A stretch of DNA of 64,000 bases, taken from positions 83,043 through 147,042 of the forward strand of contig AJFK01000008.1 in NCBI GenBank assembly GCA_000467715.1. Direction: 5' to 3'. This document shows positions 48,135 to 59,270 of this stretch, piece by piece (position 1 is the stretch's first letter; every line of letters begins with the position of its first letter). Position numbers and translations under genes: made by a program. The notes under the pieces are model-generated. The model made no database searches and had not been told where the DNA came from. It worked only from the letters and a program-made list of their open reading frames with translations. The DNA is from Hysterium pulicare CBS 123377 (lineage: Eukaryota > Ascomycota > Dothideomycetes > Hysteriales > Hysteriaceae).

Positions 48135-49728
48135 TTAACCGGCCTGGAAAAGACCAAGAGCGACGACATGCGGGTTGATCATGGAAAGATTAAACGGTGT
48201 AAGGAACAAATCCGAATCAGTGAGGGCAATGAACATGGTGTCATTGGCGGCTGGATCACCTTGGTAGACCTCAGAAGCGGGCTGATATGTGAAACCACTG
48301 TCGCTTCCGGTGAGGGTTAGGGGGGTATAGGTCAAATTCAATTGCGAAACCCAAGCAACGAATTGAGGTTGGCCGGCAGAGGTGGAAGTGACGTAGCTGT
48401 TGTTGGGCCCCACGGGCTGACCTGGGGCATCCCAAGTTAGGTTGAGCATCCTTCCTGGAAAAGACAGCGGCTCCGATCGGTTACGGGCAATGCCTGGTCC
48501 ACAGCCTGCACCAGTGACGTTAAGATTAACGCAGCTCTCGCTGTCAGGGATCTCTGAAATACTTGGGTCACTGGTGCGGTTACCAACGACTTCGTATGGC
48601 TTGGTGTCGTTTGGAGAGAAACGGTTCGGGTTGGGCTGGTTAACGACATGCAGAGCAGGGAAGTTCTGCCATGCAAGACGAGTTTGGTTCTCAGGGCATG
48701 AGCTGATATACGGAGCAAGGAATGACCAAGCCCAAGATTGAGGGATGCCAGTCTCAAACCATACTGGCATTGGGTGAAGACCAAGCATCTGGCGGAAAGA
48801 GATTTGTTGGCGAGCTTCGGTGGCGATGGATTGCGCCAAGAGCTGGCCGACTTCACGGGAGTCTAGGTGATTGATGAAACCCCAAACGCCAGACTCGCCA
48901 AATCGAGTCACCTTTTGATTGAAGTCGATGAATTCGCGAACAGTCTTGTAGGGGTAGTTGTACGTGCACTGAACGGGAGCGGCTTCGCCAAGCATGTTAG
49001 TCAAAAGTGTTGCATGGCCTGACTCTTGGATTGCCATAAACGCGATATAGGATCTATCCTCGGCAGTAAGTCCAGCCGCAAGGAAATCTGCTTCAGAAAA
49101 GACGGCGAGACCGTTGTTGAAGAGATCTAATTCGATCCATTCTTGATACAGGCCAAGGGCAATGGACTCGAAATCGAAATCGCTTTCGACCATATATCGA
49201 GGCAGTGTGCCGTTCGTGCCCAAACCACCTGTCAAATACGTTAGGATTCAGTTATTGTGTTTTTGAGGCTCAATTGCATGATGGCTTACCAGCTGGTGTA
49301 TACGGAGCAGGCTGTGGGTTGAACAGCCTACCGTCCGGGTTGTAGTACGTGGCGGTAGGGTTTGGAGGAAGGGCAGGAATTGAAGCTGCCAAAGTCTCAT
49401 TGGCATGTACAGCTCCTATAGTAGTTGGGGTCCCCGAGTAGGGTCCATGACTGGTATGGCCAGTAACATCACTGCTCACCCGAGGGTATGCTGAAGTGAC
49501 AGAGGTTGCAATGGCCTATCCAATGTCAGCGTCGTAGGTGCAAATCCCACTAGATATACATACCGCGACTTGAGAATCTGGGCCAAAAGCGGTTGCCAAC
49601 GAGCCCAGCGGAGAGGGTGTCTGCACGAAAGGACTGTCGGCATCCGTGTAACCAGGAACTTGTGGTCTCGGAGCGGCCGCAGCCAGAGCTCCTAGCAGAA
49701 TTGATCCAAACAGGGTCTTGCTCAACAT
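48135..49728 (-). CDS. Secreted Rds1-type ferritin-like stress protein
   Basis: Three exons, complement(48135..49228, 49290..49515, 49564..49728), give 494 residues. The start is the ATG at 49728, giving a signal peptide MLSKTLFGSILLGALAAAAP; the frame is open a few codons further but without ATG. A Ser/Thr/Pro-rich linker (25-130) precedes the ferritin_2 domain: VESDFDFESIALGLYQEWIELDLF, SYIAFMAIQESGHATLL, LLAQSIATEARQQISFRQM. The Glu and His residues in those helices are the di-metal ligand positions of ferritin-like folds. The C-terminal half is beta-rich with several N-glycosylation sites (NLT, NDT, NLS). Rds1 of S. pombe is induced by nutrient and stress signals. Biochemical activity is unknown. 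Confidence 0.88.
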
Positions 49729-50946
49729 CTTGACTAACAATGTAAAATGGGATCAAGATGGTACCTGTTTCTCGAGATGGATACCGGAGCAAAGCATGTT
49801 TAATACAGCTCGTACATGGAGGCGAGGACAGTGACGAAAGGGGCATTAGCAACACCTGCGTGCACCCGACGGTTGCAAAGACAGGGACTAAAATTGGCAA
49901 GAGAATTGATTATTCCAGTGACTTCATCACCATCCAAATGCGGGAGCAAGCATGGAGACGCGGCCTGCAATGGGAGCTATGGCCACAAACTTAGAGGTGT
50001 GAATGCAGGGGCGACAGGCATATGACAGGCTCCGGAGGGTAAAGCCGGCAAGGAGAAACCTACATTGGAACGGCAGACGAATCAAGACAAACGAGACAAG
50101 GTACCTAGCGGGCAGCCTAATGGTGCGGCTCCTGGCGATTGATGGGAATTGCGGAGACGAGTCCTGGTGAGATGGCATTCTCTGCGGCGCTAATCGAGTT
50201 CGCGGTCGTGACGGAGAGATGACATGGTAGATTCATACGGGCGATTCACACGGGCACTCGCCAGCAAAGCCTGCCCCTGCCATCAAGCATGCCATATTAT
50301 TCGCGTCCAGTGTTCGCGACATGCTTTCGGCATTCTGGCGGCAGTTGTTGGCCTGAACACTTTCTCGGCCGCTGAGAAATCGCCGTGCTTCTCGCCTTCG
50401 GGTGACAAAGAACGGTTCCGGCGTCGGGTGCGACCTTGGGATGGAGACACAATGCACGGTTCTGCATTGCTGTCCCGATGCCGTCGAACCATGGTAGTCG
50501 ATATGTCAATCCCATGACGTGGCGTTGCCCGACAGCTTGCGGCCTTCGGGGCTCACGTTTGTGATTCGAGCATGTTGTTGGGGGAGTGATGCAGCTCGGG
50601 TGCATGCAGAGCATCATGATTACCTTATCTGCTTACTATTCAACAACATCCACCATTACTGCTACACAAAGAAACAATTGAAAGTTGCATGATACGAAGG
50701 CCTGGTCCCTTCGAATTTTATAATGGTGTTGATCATTCTGAATAGATTCTTATAATTATGTGCCATATCCAGTATGTCGATGCCTTTCCTATACCTTTTC
50801 CTCGGCGTGTCTCTTCCATACACTTCAGTGTCACGAGCTGGTACTCGCAAAGATGATTGGACTTGCACATAAGTAGTCATGAAATATATTGTACAATATG
50901 CCATAAGCAAAAGACTCTTGAGAGCATGCTCCGGCTTCTTCGCGAC
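49729..50946. other. Spacer, Rds1 promoter / TRM1 3' region
   Basis: 1.2 kb. The first part is the Rds1 promoter on the minus strand; the last few hundred bases hold the TRM1 3' UTR. Overlapping open frames in 50220-50620 are mirror images of each other with no protein family. Confidence 0.45.
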
Positions 50947-53829
50947 CTACTTTGCACGGGACATAGGACCCCAATTTGCCCTTGGTGCGAATTGGTATCG
51001 TACGTACTTCTTGGGATCTCTGTCTTTTCCCAGTTCCTCATCGAACACAACTTTAAACCTCGGACGATCATTTGAGGATGTCCGGCCATGGTTGTCTGGC
51101 GCATCGACTGATCCTTTGGCCTCTCCCGTCTTTCCGCTCTCAGTTGCGGCATCCTTTGACTTAGCGTTATCCTGTATCTCTGGTGCATGAAGGGAATCCA
51201 AGGCATCTCCCAGGTTTTCGTTCTCTATCGCCGTATCCTCAGGCACCTTTGATGTGATCTCCGTGACGGCATCCCTTGACATTGCATTGTCCTCTCTATC
51301 TGGGGCGTCTTCTGCCTTTCCATTCTCCGTTGCAGTATCTTCGGCTACCTTCGATGGGAGTTCCTCCTCCCTTGACTTAGCATTATCCTGATGATCTGAC
51401 GCTTTGAGTGAATCTTGGTCATCTCCATTCTCGGTTGCAATATCCTCAGAAATCTTTAATGTGATTTCCGTTGCGGCATCTTTTAGTTTGGCATTGGCCT
51501 GTTTATCTGGCGTATCAAATGAATCTGGTGCCTCTGGCACCTCCTCGACCTCTTCATTCTCTATTGTAGTATCCTCAGGTGCCTTCACTGTTGTTTCCGT
51601 TGTGGCCTCTCCACACTCAGCTTTGTCCTGCTTATCTGGTGCATCGAGTGGATCTGGTGCCTCTTCCCCTCCGTTCTTTGTTGGAGTAGCATCGGATACC
51701 TTACATATAATCTCCGTTGCTGCATCCCTTGACTTAGCATTGTCCGGGGCATCTGGCGCATCTAGCGCATCTGGCGCATCAGGTGAATATAGTACTTGTC
51801 CCACCGTGTCATGCTCTGATGCGGTACCCTCAACCTCTTTTGGAGTGATTTCTGTTGCGGTCTCCCTCAACCTAGCTTCGTCTGGATCAACTAGTGCCTT
51901 CTGCATGATCTCCCATCCGGCCATTTCTTTCTTGAGCGGATTCACAAGAGGTGCCTTCTGACGAACCCATTCCCGCATGATATGCCATATATCGGACCAC
52001 GAAGCATCCGTTCGGATTGAGCCGCGCTTGCAATGGCTTCTCGTGACCCTGAAGCCAGCATGGCGTAGTGCTCCTCGGAGGGGCACATCAGAAGGTGCTT
52101 GGCAATGGATGACCTTTGAAATGGCACTTGGGATAAAGAAGAATGGGTGATGCTCTATCTGAGCCGGATTCATACTCGGTACTGTACGTGTGATTTGTCC
52201 TGTCGCATCTGTTGCCTTATCTTCGATGTTACCCTCTTGTGCTTTAACGCCGAACGTTATTTCTTCAAGCGCAGTCTGAAGCATGCCCTCGATCCGGTCT
52301 TTAGTGTGATACGTATTTCGGTCTGTATTTAGCAAATCTCGCAATATACTTTCAATAAATGCCGGATTGTGCAACGGCCCACCATACATTGGCCCTGAAA
52401 GCTGTTCAAATATTTAGTTTAGAGCATTTGTATGGATGGCGAGGACACATACATGAGTCTTCCGACCGCAATGTTCGCACAGCTGGCTAGCAGAAGGGCC
52501 TTGTGCAAATTGATATTTGTAAAAAGAGTTACCGTCCGGGTTCTTCACCAGATGGTTACGAGCAAGGAATTGCGTACTCCAAGCTCCACATCCATTGTCG
52601 CAATTATACACAACCATTGTCTTTCCGGCTAGAAACTTAACATCGGCAGGCGATTTCCGTATACGGATGAACACACGAATGTAATAATCGATTGAGAGAG
52701 AAAGGAGTGGTTCGATCGCAATCCCATAGCGCGCGGCCGACGAAGCTACGGCATGTAATATCAGTCGTATGCCTCCTTCATGACTATGTTCTCCTTTAAG
52801 CGGCAGACCGCCATACTGAGAATAAGTCTTTTCGAGGTAACCGTGTGACGCAAATACAGCGGAGTCAGTGCAAGTCACGCATAGGAGACCACCATCATTT
52901 AGTGCCTGCACCGCCGAGTCGAAGAATGGAGCAGCACTGCCGTATGGATCGAGATCAATAACATCGTAACCAGCCTTACCATAGAAACTGTACATGTACC
53001 CAATGGCATTACCGGTATTTACAGTGATTGTGTTCTCGAGGCGATTGTGTTTGACATTCTGTGCAATCGAGTGAGTAGCCTTGGAAGACATGTCGTTGGC
53101 TGTGACAGCAGTCACAAAAGGTATCTCCTGAGCGTACCGAAGTGCTCTAAGTCCTGTTGCGGAAAGCGCATCTAGAATTTTGAACGGCAGTTTTCGTTCG
53201 GCCTTCGGAGGTAAGTTATTTTGGCCCTCTGCTTGTTGCGCAGACTGAGCTGGAGGTAAAACTTCCACAGACGCGACTTTATTCACTTTGGCTCCATCAG
53301 GGATATTGTCTTTTTGATTCTTCGTGTGCTCCTTGTTTGTCATAGGCGCACCTCCTGTATTCAGCACCCCTTCCAGGCCAGCATCATTCGTCTTCGCCCT
53401 TTTTGCAACAGGAGGTTCTGAAGTGGTCTCGCCCGTCTGCCTGTTATTGTTCGTTTCCTGCTCCAGCTTTCTCTTAACCTGCCGAGCTCTCTTTTGCTCC
53501 ACCAAAGCCCTTTTTTTCTCTGCCTGCTGCTCTCTGACAATCATTAGGTCCACCCCGAAAGCTTTTATTGCAAGTACACTCAGATCCCGATTAAACTGTT
53601 GGATTGGGTTGTAGAATACAGATTGCCTTGCAGCATCTTCCTTTGGGATCTTCGGATCGGTAGAGGTAGGTATGCCATGAGGAACGAGAATATGTGCTAA
53701 GCCTTCTTTGATCGTAGTATACTCCTTGCCATTGTGGCTCACATCTTGTCCAGCCTTCGGTAGATCGTTGATATTCTTAAATCCTGTTGAAACTGGCTCA
53801 GGTTGTGGAGACGGTTCGGAAGAAGCCAT
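50947..53829 (-). CDS. TRM1: tRNA (guanine26-N2)-dimethyltransferase Trm1
   Basis: Two exons, complement(50947..52401, 52453..53829), give 943 residues from the ATG at 53829 (MASSEP). The methyltransferase core is complete: LDALSATGLRALRYA (SAM site, about 219-233), DPYGSAAPFFDSA (294-306), and the zinc-binding CDNGC...CEHCGRKTH near the exon junction. LSGPMYGGPLHN follows directly. The enzyme makes N2,N2-dimethyl-G26 in nuclear and mitochondrial tRNAs. Two features stand out. Between the last helix (WSDIWHIMREWVRQKAP) and the conserved end (KVVFDEELGKDRDPKKYVRYQ) lies a 265-residue acidic repeat block, so the protein is far longer than the 570 or so of yeast. The frame also stays open for 41 codons before the ATG and would encode a mitochondrial-type leader. 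Confidence 0.93.
51085..51879 (-). repeat. Degenerate 30-40-residue tandem repeat block inside TRM1
   Basis: About seven diverged in-frame copies lie at residues 634-898. Each has the pattern D-N-A-K-S-R-D-A-A-T-E-I-x-x-K-V-x-E-D-T-A, then T-E-N-G and a DAPD-rich spacer. Copy lengths run from 28 to 43 residues. The block is strongly acidic, has no hydrophobic core and sits between two conserved Trm1 segments. Confidence 0.8.
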
Positions 53830-54510
53830 CGCGAATGAACTTTGTGACGAGTAGCAGAGTGGACTACCGATACTCCATGACCATTGGCGAGAAGTATGGA
53901 GGGCTCGTTGCACACATAGAAGTCTGAGGCTGGAGGTTAATGATGCCAGTATTTACACTTGGCCAATGTCGTCGAAAAACCAAGTTGAGCAAAATGTATG
54001 GTGCGGAACAGAGCTTGAGAGTTGAGCTTCAAGAAATTATTTTTAGGTCTTGGCAATTTGGATCTTGGCAAAAGAAGCTTAATTTTAGCGTCAATGGCAT
54101 TGCTGGTGATCGGTAAAACGGTTCCTGAAAGAATGCAACCTCACGGCCTTTGCACACAAGGCCCGAGACGTTTACCTGTCTGGGGCGTTATTGTGACAAC
54201 ATTGATCAATATTACATGCACCCATGATTCTCCTCAACTCTCCTCCAGTCGTAGCGATTGCTAAGCGGCTATTTTTCGATTTTCTCGTATTCTGATCCTT
54301 CGAACATGGGTTGCTCAGCAGCTGCCTGGTTTCTAGCCCTAAAACGGGTCTCGTCTGATACATCCCGCACTACTTCGGCGGCCCCCCTATCGTCTCTGCG
54401 CGCAGATAAAGGTGCGGAGTCTTCGTCGCTCCCTTCTTGCTCTCAGCCATTCGTCTCTTCATATCAATCCACTCCGCAATTTCGTTTGTTCCCTTGAAAA
54501 ACAAAGGACC
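53830..54510. promoter_or_regulatory. Divergent promoter, TRM1 / membrane protein gene
   Basis: 681 bp between start codons. On the minus strand the TRM1 frame stays open from 53952 to 53830, with a CTG at 53947-53949 in good start context (A at -3, G at +4) and no ATG. On the plus strand, bases 54306-54500 encode an unrelated short open frame that overlaps the leader of the next gene. Confidence 0.5.
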
Positions 54511-55829
54511 ATGGGCAGAGCTACTCGTGATACTGGCGCGTACCGTGACGACCCAGATGCTGTATCGCTGCATACTACACCGGACGACTACGCTTACGAT
54601 GACGCTCCAGAGATTTCGGGACTACCTCCAGCGTATGCAGATAATGAAGTCCTCAGTGCCGGCCAACCGAGACACCTCCCACCTCCTTCTGAACAACGAA
54701 TGGATCATGACAACGAAGTTCATCTCTCCGGTGGCAAGCCCCAAGTCTGTGGTACTCAGCATCTGATGGATGGTCGGTACGATACCGATCCAGCATATCT
54801 CGAGGATGGGATTCGAAGCTATGCGAAGCACGCTCCCAATCCTTTGATATATATAAAGGGTAAATACATATTTGGTCTTAGTGAACACATATCTGATTGG
54901 CGTCAAATGTAGGGACACATCGTGAAACAATTAAAAAGGGAGATAAAACGGAGAAGAACCAAATTACCGATTTCAGAATCGTACTGAATTTGCGGAGGTA
55001 TTTTGAAAACCTTTCTGTCATGGACCTTCGAACTGTTGAGAATGGCGAGAGAGCACTTCGAGGAGGATTCATAAAGAGAAGGGCTCCGGGATATAGACAA
55101 GATCTCGAGGTTGGTAATCCAAAGCCAGAGCTAAAGGAGTGGTGCCATCGTTACTGCGCCTCTCCTGCAAGGCTTCGAACGTAAGCAGTGACAACTCGTG
55201 TTAAACGGACCCCAAAAGTAGTTGACGCCTTATTTATTAGTTTCCGCCTCCACCGCCAAGTAACCGGCTTGGATGAGACATATCTCAAAAATCAACTTGA
55301 AGGCCTGATCCGAAGCACCAACTACCGTGGTCATATCAGCGTCACGTTTCCAGTCGAAAACCAGAACATTGATTTCTATACTTCAAATCGCATCAATCAA
55401 TGGCGTCTGAAGAAATGGATTTGTTGGATCTTTTACCTGACATTCCTTTGGATCTTCACATGGCCATACCTTTTCTTCGCTACGAAACGATACTCCGTCG
55501 TGAAAGCTGAATGGCCCTTCAGCCGCACAGACTCCACGGGTCGAAAGATATACACGACAATCAGCGAACAAGCTTGGTTTGATAAGTGGTCTGTGGGCAT
55601 TCGACGCTTGGCTTTGGACAAGTTCCAGGGTGAACCTAGCTACGAAACATTGGAAGGAGTAATTGCTCGTCCAGCCGATCCTTCAATGCCAGGAACAATA
55701 CAGACTGGAAATGCAGGATTCGATAATGCTGTTGGACTTTTATCGCAAGGTTTCCAAGTAGCTAGTGCAATCCGGCGTGGTGATAATTTAGGGCGTGGTC
55801 TTCAAGGTGGGTGGGGTTATGACACATAA
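54511..55829 (+). CDS. Conserved fungal membrane protein, function unknown
   Basis: Three exons (54511..54859, 54913..55180, 55241..55829) give 401 residues in continuous phase. The N-terminal 120 are Asp/Pro/Tyr-rich and hydrophilic (MGRATRDTGAYRDDPDAV). A domain with RETIKKGDKTEKNQITDF and a Arg-rich RALRGGFIKRRAPGY segment follows. One strong membrane segment (WICWIFYLTFLWIFTWPYLF, about 262-281) is followed by WSVGIRRLALDKFQGE and the tail GNAGFDNAVGLLSQGFQVA...GWGYDT. I have seen this tail in fungal proteins annotated only as hypothetical; no domain name comes to mind. It shares a divergent promoter with TRM1. Confidence 0.75.
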
Positions 55830-57117
55830 ACAAAGGAATGCTGTTGTAGTAGGGCTCTCCTATTTGTTCATATTTGGAGCTAATCTTTCGAGTCTTCATG
55901 TTTGGATATCGATCTTTTCGATCTTCCGTTATTGGATTTCCTAGAAGATTAGAATTTGGAATGTCTGGTGTATGAATGGATGTACGAGAGCAATGCCATC
56001 TATTAACGGCTGCTTAAATCCTATCATACAAAGTATCTCATCTTGCGTAAATAGCTTGTATGCACTTACAATTGTGCGAGAAATACCTGAGTTTGGTCAA
56101 CTGTGGTATGGCAAGCAAAGTGCACTTCGAAGTCAACGTTGGACTTACTGTGACAATATGCTCACTCGTCTATGCGTTCAATGCTATGGCCGACCTCCGA
56201 AGCTCTATCCTTCTTTTCTGTCCCATCAGAGACGATCTTCACAGAATGCAGTTCTCAACTCAAGCGTTCTCGTACACAGCACGAAACGAGCTTAGCGTAA
56301 CGTGGGGCAAACCGCCAAGGATTGAAAAGCATAAAAATAGGGATTTCTCGTGGCGCAGCCTTACTTTCGCATCGCACCTCAACGGACACCATGTCACTCT
56401 GCCATTATTCGTACAGATTTTTCCTATCCACGGATTATCTTCGACCGATCCCGACGGACGGGAATCTATGAGGCTAAGTATACAAACTACCGGTCTTGTA
56501 GACACGCTGTAGTGGCAGGGGTGGCCGAAAACGGCTGTTAAGCATCAAAGGTTTTGGCAGCATGCATCTCGAAGCGGACGATCAGCTGCCAATGCTCCAC
56601 TACACATGACTTCATAAGTCTACTATGATGCAATGTGTCTCAGCTAATAGGCTAGAAAGTGCTTCTCTTCTGGCATAATGATTGGTACGCTAACGAATGT
56701 GACTTCTCTTCTACTTGGTACGCTGGTGCGGCTGCTGCAAAGGGTTCAATGTGCCTGCTGATATTTTCAGCTCGTACCACGTTTGTGTTGAACTTGCACG
56801 CCGGTATATCCGGAGTGTCTTTTTTCGGGCTTTTAAAGTCACATCTCGCCATCGCACTTGCTTGTGGAAGGACCCGTATGCTGGCAATCCATACGTGTTT
56901 TGAGAAGATCCTCCGAGATCCGTTGGTTGTTTGCTAGTATCTGAGCCACCGTTAGGCCGGTCTATTTCCATCGTTCGACCTTCCCTATAACTTTGAGCAA
57001 GACCTCTTCTTTCGTTTCACTATCCAACAAACTATTTCACATCCCATCAACTCAATAACAATCCCTCAACCGAAACCCTCCCACTCGTTCCGTCAACCCA
57101 ACTTCAAATCATCCAAT
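55830..57117. other. 1.3 kb spacer, no clear gene
   Basis: A 150-codon open frame at 56060-56512 (plus) lacks a signal peptide, domain or conserved motif. The complementary frame at 56260-56505 is similar in quality. I do not call either. The last 100 bp are C/A-rich leader of the gene at 57118. Confidence 0.4.
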
Positions 57118-57591
57118 ATGAAGTCTTTCACCACAGCTCTCATCACTGTTCTCTCGCTCATAAGCACCATTTCCGCTGCACCTGTGCAGGAGATTAAACG
57201 GACACCTGGCAGCATATACATCTGCACAGGTGCGAACTTCACCGGTGAATGCCAACACATCACCGTGCCCTTCAACAAATGCCAGCAGCTCAGCGCGCCT
57301 TACTATAAGAACCTCGGTTCTTTCGGTCCTGATGCTGGTGCATTATGCAGAATCACTTAGTACGGCCCCTAATCTCACTATCATGCAACACGTCAATTTC
57401 ACCTTTGCAAGTATATGTCCTAACATCCTCCCAGCACGGCTGATTCTTGCACCACCCACGGCGACGCTTTTGTCCAAGTCCCCGGCGTTAGCGATCTGCA
57501 TCATTTCGATGATCCGGCTACGGGCGCCAATATTGATGCCGGAGCCCAGATTACCAGTTTCCTTTGCCAGGGATGCTCTGGATGCACGTAG
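57118..57591 (+). CDS. Small secreted beta/gamma-crystallin-like protein
   Basis: Two exons (57118..57359, 57435..57591) give 132 residues. A signal peptide (MKSFTTALITVLSLISTISA) is followed by a short propeptide-like APVQEIKR with a Kex2-type KR. The mature part, SIYICTGANFTGECQHI through SFGPDAGALC, has the beta/gamma-crystallin-type pattern (Tyr...Gly...Cys pairs, SFGPDxG) seen in many small fungal secreted proteins. A second half ends CQGCSGCT with closely spaced Cys. About eight Cys in 100 mature residues fit a disulfide-stabilised effector-type or wall protein. The role is unknown. The exon junction (ACT TA / C ACG) was chosen because the frame otherwise stops at once. Confidence 0.75.
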
Positions 57592-58122
57592 GCACCATGA
57601 CAGGCTTTTCCTTCAATTGCATGTAATGGGAGTTATGGGCTACTTGGGAAGCATTAGCGAATCACTCCTTTCGATATTCAGGTTATGATGTTTGTCATTC
57701 ATTTGCATGGGAGTTAATTGGGTTGAGCCATGATGTGGGTGGAATTAGCATTGGTGGCTTCACTCCTTTTGATACCAAGGTGTATTATGTCATTCCTTGT
57801 AGCAACTTAGAAGAAGTAGTAATTAATGTATGAATGCTCTAAGCAGGTGGGAGTACGCAGTGGAATACTCCAGGCTCAATGCTAGTGTCCCTCTACCTGC
57901 AACGCTGTCAAGTCACCCCATAAGATGCCTACATGCGCGCAATACTCGTACGTGTTCCCCCAACCCACTCTGCTGCCAAAGAAAGCAAAACGCAAACTAA
58001 CATGACCCCCAACGACCTGCACCACACTCCATCCAAATCCCCTCCCAAATCTAAGGTGTATCATCAACCTTCTTATTCCCTATTCCCCTGTCAACACATA
58101 TCTTCAAGAAGTCCCTTACACC
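57592..58122. other. Convergent 3' spacer
   Basis: 531 bp between converging genes (crystallin-like, plus; SNGK-repeat, minus). No other feature is evident. Confidence 0.4.
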
Positions 58123-58757
58123 TTAGACATACCTCTCGCCAGTACTCCTACGAGCCCTCTCGCCAACACTCTTGCCATTGCTCTTGCCATTGCTCTTGCC
58201 ATTGCTCTTGCCATTGCTCTCGCCAGCCCGTTGTGCCGCCACCATGTCATCAAATGCCTTCCTCAAAGGCTCCAAAGCTATCCAGGTGGCATCGTTCTCG
58301 GCACGCACCTCCAGTAACTCTTTCTCGAAATGATTCATTTTGGCTTCGACGGCGACTTGAATGTCTTTTACAACAGTGTTGAGGTGGGCGAAGAGGGCGG
58401 GAAGAGATTGGACGGGATGCTTGGCCTGGGGGGGTTAGTATGGGAGAGACGAGAGGTGAGTGGTGGGCGCAGGAAGATAGAGGATTGTGCCGGTCTACAA
58501 GAAGTGTCGTTGTGTTGAAGGATTACCTTATGGCTCGATTCGGCTGCACCATCAACCGCACCTGGGATGGTCGGCGAATACTGGCCGAGAGGTGATTCAG
58601 TATTGCGTGGTGTGTATTTGCGTTTTGATGAGGCGTTCTTGCTCCCATGCAGAGAAATAGAATTAGCCTCAGTTGCAAGCTCATCTTCACTGAACGAGCT
58701 GCTGTCCGTTGGGCTGGCTTCGCCACTCTGAAATGTCTCCATCGCCTGCGGTGGCAT
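58123..58757 (-). CDS. Small coiled-coil protein with SNGK repeats
   Basis: Two exons, complement(58123..58425, 58527..58757), give 177 residues. The N-terminal 77 are Ser/Glu-rich (ETFQSGEASPTDSSSFSEDEL). The second exon has a helical stretch HPVQSLPALFAHLNTVVKDIQ then VEAKMNHFEKELLEVRAEND, likely a coiled coil. Four perfect SNGK repeats follow, and a basic tail (GERARRSTGERYV). The intron is phase 0 with a C-rich acceptor tract. I do not recognise the family. The 12-bp repeat looks recently expanded. A different frame upstream of and overlapping exon 1 (see 58523-59270) competes for the 5' end. Confidence 0.55.
58161..58226. repeat. 12-bp tandem repeat coding SNGK
   Basis: Unit TTGCCATTGCTC on the plus strand, four exact copies with a degenerate copy at each end (CGCCAACACTCT, CGCCAG). 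It codes Ser-Asn-Gly-Lys on the minus strand. Confidence 0.85.
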
Positions 58758-59270
58758 TGTCGTGCAGAACTTATGATGGTTGCTAAGGACAGTTGCGAAG
58801 GAAGAGCTTGTTGATGGCGGAGAAGTGAAGTGTATTGTTTGCAGATGTGGTAGCTGAGAAGAATTGCGATGTAGAAGCCGACGGCCCAAAAGACTCGAGA
58901 AACGTTTATTGCGATAAAGCCGAGAAGGACTGTTAGCATGTTAGTAGAAATACTTGGGTATATAGAGATGAAATCTGGAATGGCGAGTGAGAGGAGGAGT
59001 GGTTGGTGGGCACCTACCTGAATGGGAAGTGCGGAACTGGTGATCTGGCTAGGTGTAAGTGAACCTTCCTCAGACGATGGAATGATGGCTGTAGAGTCTA
59101 GACATTACCTGACCTGAAGAAACTCTATATTCTGCAAAGGTTGCAGATGTGAAGTTGGCTGCCAGGAGGTATTTCCTTCCCGGGACCCCCTCATAGTGAT
59201 GAATCATGATGAAGAAGAGTTTGGTAAAGCTCAACCACGCATAAGCGATGATTATATTGAAAGCTCTCAT
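58523..59270 (-). CDS. Possible small membrane protein (uncertain gene model)
   Basis: Three exons, complement(58523..58929, 59018..59044, 59114..59270), can be joined in constant phase 1 with canonical GT-AG sites and TACTAAC/CTAAC branch sites. They give 196 residues. Two hydrophobic segments are visible: FNIIIAYAWLSFTKLFFIM (residues 4-22) and VLLGFIAINVSRVFWAVGFY (about 62-81), followed by AILLSY. Beyond residue 100 the frame is basic and uninformative and overlaps exon 1 of the SNGK-repeat gene in another frame. Either the last exon ends earlier, or only one of the two frames is used. No family is recognised. Confidence 0.3.

Noticed and set aside
49729-49740. Starting the Rds1 gene four codons earlier at 49740
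   Set aside because: That codon is TTG; the ATG at 49728 gives a clean signal peptide.
53830-53913. Annotating TRM1 from position 53913
   Set aside because: The codon there is GTG, not ATG. I start the CDS at the ATG at 53829 and report the open leader separately.
56060-56512. 150-codon open frame on the plus strand
   Set aside because: No signal peptide, domain or conserved pattern; the opposite strand is equally open.
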